Below are positions 25,120-33,044 of a stretch of 64,000 nt of DNA, one piece after another (the first letter of the stretch is position 1; every line of letters starts with the position of its first letter). Location: NCBI RefSeq assembly GCF_003315345.1, contig NZ_QNRO01000005.1, positions 1 through 64,000 of the forward strand, written 5' to 3'. The position numbers were made by a program, and so were the translations under genes. The notes under the pieces were generated by a model that had not been told where the DNA came from, searched no databases, and saw only the letters and a program-made list of their open reading frames with translations. The stretch comes from Marinobacter pelagius (lineage in GTDB: Bacteria > Pseudomonadota > Gammaproteobacteria > Pseudomonadales > Oleiphilaceae).

Positions 25120-26148
25120 TCAGTCGGACTGAACTTCTTTCAGGTCTTCCTTGAACTGGTTCAGCAGCTCTTTACCGCTTTCGCCAGTCATCTCGATGAA
25201 CTTCTCTTCAACCTGAGGCGCGCGCGCCTTGAAGGCTTCGATCTGTTCGTCGTTCAGTCGGGTAACCGTGACCTCATCGCTGGCTTTCTTGATCTTCTCG
25301 AGTGACTCCTCTGCCAGACCGTCGATATGCACAAGGATCTTTTCAAATGCATAGTCGGCAGCATCCTGGACCAGCTTCTTGTCTTCCTCGGACAGGCCGT
25401 TATAGAAGTCCTGGTTCGCCATCATGGCCGTAGTAAACCATCCGTGACCGGTAAAGATCAGGTTCGGAGAAACTTCATAAAGACCGCCGGATTCGATCCA
25501 GAAGATCGGGTTTTCCTGACCCTGAATCATGTTGGTCTGCAGGGCACCGTAGACCTCACCCCAGGGCAGCGGCGTAGGAGTTGCGCCGAATGCGTCGTAT
25601 GTCTCGGACAGAAGCGGGTTGGTCATGACCCGGATCTTCTTGTTGTTGAAGTCTGCGGGCTTGGTGATCGGCTCATCAGCCGTTACAACCATTTCACCTT
25701 CAGGATACATCTGCAGAAGCTCGAGGCCGTGTTGGGCATACAGCTTCGGGAACATCTCGTTGATTGCTTCACTTTCCCGGAAGAACTCTACCACTGTCTC
25801 CATATCGGTAGGCATCAGGTATGGAATGAAGAAAATCTGTGCCTCGGGAATCAGTGCGCCAGTGAAACCGGGAGACTGGTTTACGAAATTCAGAATGCCC
25901 GCCTGGGTCTGCTCCATGATATCACTGGACTCACCCAGCTCACCGAAGCGATAAACCTGCAGGGTGTGGTCCGAGTTTTCCTCGATATATTCCTTGAACT
26001 TGTAGGCGTAAACGTCCTGAACATCGCCTTCGTATTCTTCATGGGCATAGCGCCAGTTGGCCGCGTTTACGGCGTTTGCCGCGGTCAGGCCGGCGAATGC
26101 CAGCGCTGAAATACCAGCCAGTTTCCTGAATTTACTCTTGCTGCTCAT
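25120..26148 (-). CDS. teaA: ectoine-binding TRAP protein TeaA
   Basis: A 342-residue periplasmic protein with a signal peptide (cleavage near NAVNA before ANWRYAHEEYEG). Long stretches match the Halomonas elongata TeaA sequence as I remember it, for example WRYAHEEYEGDVQDV, VYRFGELGES, FVNQSPGFTG, IFFIPYLMPTDM and FGATPTPLPWGEVYG. The similarity is high enough to assign ectoine/hydroxyectoine binding with good confidence. It is the first gene of teaABCD. The compatible solute supplied by this system protects against salt stress, so osmotic induction is expected, though I see no clear promoter motif. Confidence 0.94.
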   Translation of the reverse strand: MSSKSKFRKLAGISALAFAGLTAANAVNAANWRYAHEEYEGDVQDVYAYKFKEYIEENSDHTLQVYRFGELGESSDIMEQTQAGILNFVNQSPGFTGALIPEAQIFFIPYLMPTDMETVVEFFRESEAINEMFPKLYAQHGLELLQMYPEGEMVVTADEPITKPADFNNKKIRVMTNPLLSETYDAFGATPTPLPWGEVYGALQTNMIQGQENPIFWIESGGLYEVSPNLIFTGHGWFTTAMMANQDFYNGLSEEDKKLVQDAADYAFEKILVHIDGLAEESLEKIKKASDEVTVTRLNDEQIEAFKARAPQVEEKFIEMTGESGKELLNQFKEDLKEVQSD

Positions 26149-26289
26149 CGGGTTGTCTCCGCTCGTTATTTTACGTTAATCCATTGTTACGTTTATAAAG
26201 ACTGGCAAAACAAAGTCGTTTTCGCAAGAAAATGGCGGAAATAAGCCAATACCGGATACAGGTTTTAGCCGGATCGCAAGTGCATGAAT

Positions 26290-26829
26290 TCAGGATGGAT
26301 TCAGTTCTGACAGGCAGTTTTTCACGAACAGGGTGAATTCCCGTACCACGGTATCGACACTGTTCTGGAGGCGGTGCCCGTCGGGCAGAACCAGGGTGGT
26401 GATGCGTTGCTCCCGGGCCAGTTCCAGAACCGGCATTGCCGGTACCACATCGTCATCCCAGCCGTGGATGATCCGGGTGTGTTTCGCCTGAATGACGGGG
26501 CTGGACTGGGGATAACGCGGCAGTGCCAATGCCGGTGCCAGCAGGAAACAGCCCAGCACCGGGGTGAGGGCGCTGGTCTGGGCGCAGACCCAGCCACCCA
26601 TGCTGGATCCGGCCAGGATCGTTCGCGCCGGATCCGCGCTGGCCTCATCCATGGCCGCCCGCATCTGCTGCAGGCGGACATCCGGATCCTTGCTGCTGCG
26701 GTGGTCGATGGCCTCGGCGCAAATGCCGGGGAAAGCTTCTGCTGCCTGTTTCATGGCCTGGATCTTGGTGCTGCCGGGCCCGCTTTCCAGTCCGTGGGAA
26801 AGGAACAGGTGAATGATCTCTCGGGGCAT
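26290..26829 (-). CDS. small alpha/beta hydrolase, YqiA/UPF0227-like
   Basis: A 179-residue compact alpha/beta hydrolase. The nucleophile elbow GSSMGG (Ser near 95), an acid in IHGWDDDVVP and the base in LPDGHRL form a complete triad. An early LSHGLESGPGSTK loop provides the oxyanion region. The size and the SHG start match the YqiA-like esterases. It stands alone between teaA, upstream on the same strand, and the divergent glutathione peroxidase gene. The substrate is unknown. Confidence 0.82.
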   Translation of the reverse strand: MPREIIHLFLSHGLESGPGSTKIQAMKQAAEAFPGICAEAIDHRSSKDPDVRLQQMRAAMDEASADPARTILAGSSMGGWVCAQTSALTPVLGCFLLAPALALPRYPQSSPVIQAKHTRIIHGWDDDVVPAMPVLELAREQRITTLVLPDGHRLQNSVDTVVREFTLFVKNCLSELNPS

Positions 26830-26949
26830 ATCGGTCTTCCTGAAACGTGTATTTACAGGGATGATTGCGATTGATGGCGCCGGTGTCCAGTGATCAGAGC
26901 CGTATTGGTGTCCGGAACGTATGAAGGGTTGATATCAAGGAGGCTCTTT

Positions 26950-27492
26950 ATGTCCAGATTGCTAATGATCCTGGTGCTCGCGGCTCTCACCAGCACCGCG
27001 CAAGCCCAGGAAACAGAGGGCTGCCCGGCGTTTCTCGACCACGAGCAGCGGAAGCTGCATTCCCGGGATTCCGTCAACCTGTGCGAGCTTGCGGGCGGCA
27101 AACCCATGCTGGTGGTCAACACTGCCAGCCGCTGTGGGTACACCGGTCAGTTCGAGGGGCTGGAGGCACTGCATCAACGATATGCAGACAAGGGTCTGGT
27201 GGTTGTGGGGTTTGCCAGCGACGACTTCCGGCAGGAAGCGGACAGCGAGGAAGAGGCCGCCAATGTGTGCTTCGTGAATTTCGGTGTCACCTTCACCATG
27301 ATCGCACCGGGTCCGGTGACCGGCACCGACGCCAATCCGGTGTTCCGCGAGCTCAATCGGCAGAGCCAACCACCCCGGTGGAATTTCACCAAATACGTGG
27401 TGAACCGGGATGGCGAAGTGGTGCAGCGGTTCCCGAGCCAGGTCCGGCCGGAGGATCCTCAGTTGATCGAGGCGGTCGAGTCGGTGCTCTGA
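26950..27492 (+). CDS. exported glutathione peroxidase family protein
   Basis: A 180-residue Cys-type glutathione peroxidase. The start at 26950 follows AAGGAGG and yields a signal peptide ([19 protein letters not shown]), so the protein should act in the periplasm; an upstream frame start at 26890 would bury it. The catalytic motif [11 protein letters not shown] has Cys in place of selenocysteine, and [10 protein letters not shown] supplies the conserved Trp-Asn. It reduces peroxides with thioredoxin- or glutathione-type donors. Its last 34 bases overlap the end of the convergent flavin oxidoreductase gene. Confidence 0.9.
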   Translation: MSRLLMILVLAALTSTAQAQETEGCPAFLDHEQRKLHSRDSVNLCELAGGKPMLVVNTASRCGYTGQFEGLEALHQRYADKGLVVVGFASDDFRQEADSEEEAANVCFVNFGVTFTMIAPGPVTGTDANPVFRELNRQSQPPRWNFTKYVVNRDGEVVQRFPSQVRPEDPQLIEAVESVL

Positions 27493-28478
27493 TTCCGGGT
27501 AGCGGCCAGTATGTCGAGGGCATGGCGGCGCTTTTCCGGGTCGTAGATGTCCACCGTGAACATGAGCTCGTCCACCTCCACCGTCACCAGCAGGTCGTTT
27601 AGTTGCTGGCGAATGGTGGCAGCATCTCCCAGCAGCTGTAGCCCCAGGAAATCCCGGACACTGGCCTCCTCACCGGCATTCCACAGGCCCTCCATGGTTT
27701 CCACCGGTGGCTTCATCCACAGCGGCTGGCCCCGGAACAGCGACAGGATACGCTGGTAGCTGGTGGTGGCCAGGTAGCGGGCTTCCTCAACGGAATCCGC
27801 GGGTATGGCCGGCACTGCCAGCATGGCATAGGGCTCGACAAGCTGGTCGGAAGGCTGGAAGTTGTCCCGATAGACTCTCAGGGCCTCCCGGTAGAGGCGT
27901 GGCGCGAAATGGCCGGCAAAGGCATAAGGCAGCCCCCGCATGGCCGCCAGTTGGGCGCTGTAAAGGCTGGATCCCAGCAGCCAGATGGGTACATTGGTGC
28001 CGGCGCCGGGAATGGCCTTGACCGGTTGGCCGGGCTGTAACGGCCCCAGAAGGGTTTGCAGCCGGGCGACGTCTTCCGGGAATTGCTCGGCGCCCAGCCC
28101 ATCCCGGCGCAGAGCCCGGGCTGTTACCGGATCGGTGCCGGGAGCCCGGCCCAGGCCCAGATCGATCCTGCCGGGATAGAGTGATTCCAGGGTCCCGAAC
28201 TGTTCGGCAATCACCAGCGGCGGATGGTTGGGCAGCATCACACCGCCGGAGCCCACTCGAATGGTGGAAGTCTTGCCCGCAATATGGCCGATCAGTACCG
28301 AGGTTGCCGAGCTGGAGATGCCTTCCATGTTGTGGTGCTCGGCCAGCCAGAACCGCCTGAACCCGAGCTTTTCCGCGTGTTGGGCATAGGCAACACTGTT
28401 CGCCAGGGTAGTGCCGACGGAGTCGCCCTCGCGGACCGAGGCGAGTTCCAGCAGGGAATAGTCAGGGTGTTTGGACAT
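27459..28478 (-). CDS. luciferase-like flavin-dependent oxidoreductase
   Basis: A 339-residue LLM-class flavin oxidoreductase of the luciferase-family group often called MsnO8-like. Motifs are [23 protein letters not shown] and [22 protein letters not shown] early on, then [12 protein letters not shown] start at [13 protein letters not shown] (28478); the longer frame runs into the phosphoesterase gene, whose stop is only 9 bases upstream. Members use FMNH2 for monooxygenation of unknown substrates. It is likely co-transcribed with the phosphoesterase. Confidence 0.9.
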   Translation of the reverse strand: MSKHPDYSLLELASVREGDSVGTTLANSVAYAQHAEKLGFRRFWLAEHHNMEGISSSATSVLIGHIAGKTSTIRVGSGGVMLPNHPPLVIAEQFGTLESLYPGRIDLGLGRAPGTDPVTARALRRDGLGAEQFPEDVARLQTLLGPLQPGQPVKAIPGAGTNVPIWLLGSSLYSAQLAAMRGLPYAFAGHFAPRLYREALRVYRDNFQPSDQLVEPYAMLAVPAIPADSVEEARYLATTSYQRILSLFRGQPLWMKPPVETMEGLWNAGEEASVRDFLGLQLLGDAATIRQQLNDLLVTVEVDELMFTVDIYDPEKRRHALDILAATRNQSTDSTASIN

Positions 28479-28486
28479 GGTGCTCC

Positions 28487-29116
28487 TCAAAGGTCCAGAA
28501 CGACAGGCAGGTTCAGTGGCTTGTAACTGCCTGTACAGGTGCTGGCGTTGACGTGCAGGCAATTGCCTACCTGTTTCTGGCCATAGCTTTCATGGATGTG
28601 CCCGAAAATGTGGAACCGGGGCGACCGGGATTCAAGCACCCGGGCCAATTCCTCGCAGCCCACGGACTGATCTCCCAGGCCGCTGGGCACCGTGTCCAGG
28701 ATGCCGGCGGCCGGACCATGGGTGATCAGTACATCCAGCTTCTCGGGAATGCGTTCCCAGCGCTCGGCCAGCTCGGGCCCCCGCTCCAGGTTGAATGCCC
28801 AGTTGAAGAAAACCGGGGTCCAGGGGCTGCCCCAGAACCTCAGCCCTTCCAGCTCCAGGCCACTGTCCTGAAGATAATGGGCGTGGGTCAGCAGAACACG
28901 GGATTCCTCCGGTTCGTCCTGGAAACACCAGTCATGATTGCCCGCGATCAGAATCTTGTGCCGGTGGGGCAGGCTGCCGAACCAGTCATTCAGATCCTCC
29001 AGATCATCCAGGGTGCCCTGGCCCAGGCAGTCGCCGGCGTGGATCAACAGGTCGCCATCAGGCACTTTTACCTGGCGATGCATGCCGTGGGTGTCGGAAA
29101 TACAGACAATTTTCAT
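28487..29116 (-). CDS. calcineurin-like metallophosphoesterase
   Basis: A 209-residue single-domain phosphoesterase. The metal motifs are in order: SDTHG (residues 7-11), HAGD (about 26-29), GNHDW (about 59-63), THGP and FGHIH near the C-terminus, so the binuclear site is complete. The family covers phosphodiesterases and nucleases of unknown substrate. The gene starts the minus-strand pair with the flavin oxidoreductase and diverges from the Nmad3 gene; about 95 bases separate the two starts. Confidence 0.9.
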   Translation of the reverse strand: MKIVCISDTHGMHRQVKVPDGDLLIHAGDCLGQGTLDDLEDLNDWFGSLPHRHKILIAGNHDWCFQDEPEESRVLLTHAHYLQDSGLELEGLRFWGSPWTPVFFNWAFNLERGPELAERWERIPEKLDVLITHGPAAGILDTVPSGLGDQSVGCEELARVLESRSPRFHIFGHIHESYGQKQVGNCLHVNASTCTGSYKPLNLPVVLDL

Positions 29117-29210
29117 GGTGGTCTCCGATTGGCGGCCTGTCGGGGCGCATTGGACAACAATCTACGATAGCATTTTCCCCTGCCGAATCCCCATTGATCC
29201 AGGAGTGCGT

Positions 29211-30098
29211 GTGCGACTGATTCTGAGCCGGAAAGGCTTCGATTCCTCTGCCGGAGGCTGTCCCAGCCCGGTTCTGCCCGATGGTTCCCTGTGTGTCCTG
29301 CCAATTCCCGACCGGCTGTCACAGATCCGCTATGACGATGTGTCATTCGGGGCGCGCCGTCTCGGCAAGATTGCCCGGGACCTTTCCGGTGGCCGGGTGC
29401 GGGGCGGTTCCGGTGCACATCTGGATCCGGATCTGGTGGCCGATGCCCTGCCGCGCCAACCCGGCTGGCGGCCTTTGCTGGGCCAGACCGGTTCAGCCCA
29501 GGGGCATCTGAATAATCAGGGTGTGGGTGTGGGCGATCTGTTTCTGTTCTTTGGCGTATTCCGAAAGGCTGAGATGGTGCGTCGTCGATGGCGGTTTGTG
29601 CCGGGTACCCGGCCATTTCATGCCATCTGGGGCTGGTTGCACGTCGGTCAGGTGCATGCTGTAGATGATCTGCCGTCGAAGGCACTGCCCTGGGCGCGCT
29701 ACCATCCGCATTTTTGCCGGGGACCGGATCCGGGCAATACCCTGTATGTGTCATCGGATTCCTGGCGGTTACCCGGGCATCGACGCGCTTTGCCGGGTAG
29801 TGGCGTGTTCCCGCAACTGCAAGATCGCCTGAGGCTGACTGATCCTGAAGGCCGACTCCCCACCCGTTGGCGGCTGCCGGCCGGATTTTTCCCCGCCGGG
29901 GGCAAACCGGCGCTAAGCTATCATCAGAAGCCTGACCGTTGGCGACTGGACCTGCCCTGGTGTTATCTGGCCAGTGCCGCACGGGGCCAGGAGTTTGTGC
30001 TGGATCTGGATGCCTATCCCGACCTGCTGCCCTGGCTGGCAGAGTTGATAGGGACGGGTAACGCCGAAATCAAGAACAAGGAACCGGCGAATGGCTGA
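29211..30098 (+). CDS. Nmad3 family putative nucleotide-modification protein
   Basis: A 295-residue protein. I chose the GTG at 29211, five bases after AGGAG and just before RLILSRKGFDSSAGG; the frame further upstream is not family-like and overlaps the divergent gene. Family landmarks as I recall them: LSRKGFDSS, GGCPSPVLPDG, HLDPDL, GHLNNQGVGVGDLFLFFG, AIWGWLHVGQV and RYHPHF. The Nmad3 domain was named for predicted links to nucleotide modification, but no activity is established. The stop overlaps the MscS gene by 8 bases, so the two are co-translated. No other DNA-modification gene is close. Confidence 0.8.
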   Translation: MRLILSRKGFDSSAGGCPSPVLPDGSLCVLPIPDRLSQIRYDDVSFGARRLGKIARDLSGGRVRGGSGAHLDPDLVADALPRQPGWRPLLGQTGSAQGHLNNQGVGVGDLFLFFGVFRKAEMVRRRWRFVPGTRPFHAIWGWLHVGQVHAVDDLPSKALPWARYHPHFCRGPDPGNTLYVSSDSWRLPGHRRALPGSGVFPQLQDRLRLTDPEGRLPTRWRLPAGFFPAGGKPALSYHQKPDRWRLDLPWCYLASAARGQEFVLDLDAYPDLLPWLAELIGTGNAEIKNKEPANG

Positions 30099-31236
30099 GA
30101 CCTTTATTACGGCTGTAATCGAACAGCTGAAGAAAAACCTCGGGGACACCGTCGAGGCGCTTGGCGGCGGAGAGCTGGACTGGGGGGCGCTTGCGATCCA
30201 CGCCTTGAGCCAGTTGGTGATATCGGTGTTCTATGTCGCTCTGTTTGTTGGCGCCTACGTGATTGTGATCGGTCTGACTCGACTCGTCGTTGGCAAGCGC
30301 CGGGCTGCCCACCCGCTGTTCGGTCATCTGCGTACCGGAGTGCGTTACCTCATGGGCCTCGGCGCGTTACTGGTGATTCTGGCCCAGTTCGGGGCGGGTG
30401 CGGTGTTTCTGGCAGCGATGGCAAAGGCCGGATTGATGGCGCTCGGTTTCTTTGTCGCCTGGCTGGTCCTGGGCCGGCTGATTCGGGAGACGATGACCCG
30501 CTACCGGATGGATCCTTCAATCCGGCAGCTGGTGGAAAATCTGTTCTCGGTACTGGCGGTCACCTTCGCGGTTGTCACGGTCGTTGCCCAATTCGGCTTT
30601 GACGTGGTCTCCATCGTGGCCGGGCTGGGTATCGTTGGTATCGCGGTGGGTTTCGCCGCCCAGTCCACCCTTTCCAACTTCATCGCCGGTATAACCCTGC
30701 TTATCGAACGGCCTTTTCGCATCGGGGACTGGGTGACGATCAACGGCCAGGATGGCAAGGTGGTGAAAATTGCTCTTCGGACCACCTGGCTGCGGACCCG
30801 GGATAACATCTTCACAATGATTCCCAACGACAGCGTGGCGTCCTCTGATATTGTCAATTACAGCGCGGAGGGCGCGACACGACTGAATATTCCGGTGGGC
30901 ATCGCCTACAAGGAATCGGCACAGGCGGCCCGGGAGGTCATCATGCCGGTATTGCACGCGCACCCGGAGGCACTGCAGTCGAAAGGCATGGAGCCCAGGG
31001 TACTGATGGAGAGCCTGGGGGATTCCTCGGTCAATCTGAAAGCGCAGGTGTGGATCACGCCGGACAATCTGGATGTGCAGCCCAGAATCATGGCCGAGAT
31101 ACTCGAGCAGATCAAAGAGGCGCTGGATGCCGCCGGTATCGAGATACCTTTCCCGCATCTGCAATTGTTTATCGATGACGCCAAGGGGCTGAAACCGGTG
31201 GTGGAGCCCCTGTACCCGAAACCGGCGGGCGACTGA
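30091..31236 (+). CDS. MscS family mechanosensitive channel
   Basis: A 381-residue inner-membrane channel protein. Four hydrophobic segments precede the pore helix and the conserved MscS beta domain: GLGIVGIAVGFAAQSTLSNFIAG (pore-lining region), then ERPFRIGDWVTING and IRTTWLRT-like LRTTWLRTRDNIFTMIPN. The C-terminal region ends in IEIPFPHLQLFI. It releases solutes on osmotic downshift. It is translationally coupled to the Nmad3 gene by an 8-base overlap. An osmotic valve fits the solute-importing systems elsewhere in the window. Confidence 0.93.
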   Translation: MAETFITAVIEQLKKNLGDTVEALGGGELDWGALAIHALSQLVISVFYVALFVGAYVIVIGLTRLVVGKRRAAHPLFGHLRTGVRYLMGLGALLVILAQFGAGAVFLAAMAKAGLMALGFFVAWLVLGRLIRETMTRYRMDPSIRQLVENLFSVLAVTFAVVTVVAQFGFDVVSIVAGLGIVGIAVGFAAQSTLSNFIAGITLLIERPFRIGDWVTINGQDGKVVKIALRTTWLRTRDNIFTMIPNDSVASSDIVNYSAEGATRLNIPVGIAYKESAQAAREVIMPVLHAHPEALQSKGMEPRVLMESLGDSSVNLKAQVWITPDNLDVQPRIMAEILEQIKEALDAAGIEIPFPHLQLFIDDAKGLKPVVEPLYPKPAGD

Positions 31237-31276
31237 TTCGCTGCTCTCATGGCAGGATCGGCCCAGCAACGAGGAT

Positions 31277-32035
31277 ATGCATGTGAACGAGCCCAGCGGC
31301 TATTACGAGAGTGACACCACACTGGCGCAGTACCTGGAATTCCACTTTGGTGAATCCTGGCACGGCGAGCCGAACTTCCCCCAGGAACTGGCGCGGCTGT
31401 GTTTCGATGCGATGAACGGTCGGGATCACGGCAAGGCCCTGGATCTGGGCTGCGCCTGCGGCCGGGCCACCTTCGAGTTGGCTACCCGCTTTGACCACGT
31501 CGACGGTGTCGACTATTCCGAAAGCTTTGTCAGTGCAGCAGCAGACATGGCGAAGCAGAGGCAGGTACGCTATGCCCGCCCGGAAGAGGGTGAACTGGTG
31601 AGTTACCAGGAGCGGAGCCTCGCGTCCCTCGGGTTGGAAGATGCCGCCGGCAAGGTGAGTTTCCATCAGGGCGATGCCTGTGATCTCAGTTCCCGGTTCA
31701 CCGGATACGATCTGGTACTGGCGGCCAACCTGATCGATCGTCTGTATCAGCCGTCAAAGTTTCTCACCACGATTCACGAGCGTATTACCGAAAACGGCCT
31801 GCTGGTCATCGCCTCCCCGTATACCTGGCTGGAGGAGTACACGCCCCGCGAAGCCTGGGTCGGTGGTTTCCGGAAGGACGGGGAGGACTACACCACCTTT
31901 GATGGCCTGCGGGATATGCTGTCTCCGCATTTCCGGCTGCTGGTGGACCCCCACAGCGTGCCCTTCGTGATCCGCGAGACCCGGAACAAGTTCCAGCACA
32001 GTTTCTCTGAAGTGACGGTCTGGGAGAAACTCTGA
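31277..32035 (+). CDS. OvoA C-terminal-type 4-mercaptohistidine methyltransferase
   Basis: A 252-residue SAM-dependent methyltransferase of the type found at the C-terminus of OvoA, which N-methylates 4-/5-mercaptohistidine to ovothiol. Typical are YYESDTTLAQYLEFHFG at the start, the SAM loop LDLGCACGRATFELA (about residues 55-69), VDYSESFV, and the C-terminal HSFSEVTVWEKL. The sulfoxide synthase half of OvoA is not present in the window. It follows the MscS gene by 40 bases. Its role therefore depends on a synthase elsewhere, or on another thiol-histidine substrate. Confidence 0.85.
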   Translation: MHVNEPSGYYESDTTLAQYLEFHFGESWHGEPNFPQELARLCFDAMNGRDHGKALDLGCACGRATFELATRFDHVDGVDYSESFVSAAADMAKQRQVRYARPEEGELVSYQERSLASLGLEDAAGKVSFHQGDACDLSSRFTGYDLVLAANLIDRLYQPSKFLTTIHERITENGLLVIASPYTWLEEYTPREAWVGGFRKDGEDYTTFDGLRDMLSPHFRLLVDPHSVPFVIRETRNKFQHSFSEVTVWEKL

Positions 32036-32038
32036 ACG

Positions 32039-32815
32039 TCAGCTTCGGGTCAGGCTGTCCCGGCGGATGGCCCGCTCCAGACGACGGTGGCTTTCGCTGC
32101 GCTCGGACAGCACCTGCTGCACGTATTGTATGTGGGTGCCTGCGATCTCCCGGGCGTCATCCGCGCGCCCTTCCATGATGGCGTTGAACAGCAGTTGATG
32201 CTGCTGCTTGAGCCCTTCCCGGGTTTCTGCTTCTCTCGCGTACATGCCGCCGATGTTGGTCACCACGCTGCTCTTGAGCATGTTGAACAGGGTGCGGATG
32301 GTGTGCAGAAGAATGACGTTATGGCTCGCCTCCGCGATGGCCAGGTGAAAGCGGGCATCCGCCGCGCCCTCGGCTTCCACATCCCGCTCGGACGTTTTCT
32401 CGTAGCAGGCCTGGAGTTCCTTGTAGGCCGCCTGCAGATGCTCACGATCCACCTCTGTCGCTCGCTGGGCGGCGTAATAGGCGCAATCCGCCTCCAGGGT
32501 GCGGCGGAACTCCAGCAGATCCCGCTGGGCCTCAGGCCGGTCTTCCAGTAGCGAGATCAACGGGTCACTGAAGCTGGAGCCCAGGTTTTCGGTGACAAAG
32601 TTGCCGCCCCCCTGACGGCTGGTGAGCAGCCCCTTGGCGGCGAGTTTCTGCACAGCCTCCCGAAGCGAAGGGCGTGATACCCCGAACTGCTCGGCCAGCA
32701 CCCGTTCCGGCGGCAGCCGCTCGCCCGGCTGCAGGGTTCCTTCCAGAATCATGGTTTCCAGCTGCTCGACGATGGTGTCGGCCAGGCGCCGGGGGGCAAT
32801 ATGTCCGATGGCCAT
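32039..32815 (-). CDS. lldR: GntR/FadR family lactate regulator LldR
   Basis: A 258-residue repressor, equal in length to E. coli LldR when started at MAIGHIAPRR (32815). The N-terminal winged helix carries LPPERVLAEQFGVSRPSLREAV (about residues 31-52; VSRPSLREA recognition helix) and a FadR-type all-helical FCD effector domain with metal-binding His residues follows (RFHLAIAEASHN). It is divergent from lldP and two TTGGT-N3-ACCAA operators lie in the shared 229-base region. Lactate binding should release it and induce lldP-lutABC. The assignment rests on homology, location and operator sequence together. Confidence 0.92.
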   Translation of the reverse strand: MAIGHIAPRRLADTIVEQLETMILEGTLQPGERLPPERVLAEQFGVSRPSLREAVQKLAAKGLLTSRQGGGNFVTENLGSSFSDPLISLLEDRPEAQRDLLEFRRTLEADCAYYAAQRATEVDREHLQAAYKELQACYEKTSERDVEAEGAADARFHLAIAEASHNVILLHTIRTLFNMLKSSVVTNIGGMYAREAETREGLKQQHQLLFNAIMEGRADDAREIAGTHIQYVQQVLSERSESHRRLERAIRRDSLTRS

Positions 32816-32851
32816 TAAATGCACTACCTGAGGATTTCGGTGGATTTCAGA

Positions 32852-32864
32852 TTGGTCTTACCAA
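32852..32864. promoter_or_regulatory. LldR operator near lldR
   Basis: TTGGTCTTACCAA, a perfect 5-bp dyad with a 3-base spacer, 37 bases upstream of the lldR start. It shares the TTGGT-N3-ACCAA core with the second operator at 32989. Centre-to-centre distance is about 139 bases, suitable for looping. A related ATTGGACCAAT dyad (32914-32924) has a different spacing. Confidence 0.8.
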
Positions 32865-32940
32865 AACAGCATACCCCGATTACCGGTTGATTTGACAGCA
32901 ATCACCAAACGCAATTGGACCAATGTCGAGGGTGGTCGTT

Positions 32941-32970
32941 TTGACAGCGGTCGGCCCCTTCCCCTAACGT
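32941..32970 (+). promoter_or_regulatory. possible sigma-70 promoter of lldP
   Basis: A perfect -35 box TTGACA (32941-32946) and a weak -10 box TAACGT (32965-32970) with an 18-base spacer. Transcription would start near 32977, placing the operator at 32989-33005 just downstream, where a bound repressor would block elongation or initiation. Confidence 0.4.
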
Positions 32971-32988
32971 AAGCGCCTACCTCTTGTA

Positions 32989-33005
32989 AATTGGTAATAC
33001 CAATT
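32989..33005. promoter_or_regulatory. LldR operator near lldP
   Basis: AATTGGTAATACCAATT, a perfect 8-bp dyad around one base, 40 bases upstream of the lldP start. The flanks match the E. coli LldR operator form AATTGG-N5-CCAATT as I recall it. This is the stronger of the two sites. Confidence 0.88.
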
Positions 33006-33044
33006 ATCCACTAAAGATTCCAAAAACAAGATTTGGAGAGTTGT

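Noticed and set aside
32914-32924. Third LldR operator (ATTGGACCAAT)
   Set aside because: The dyad has a 1-base spacer instead of 3 between half sites, so it probably does not present the same face to the repressor.
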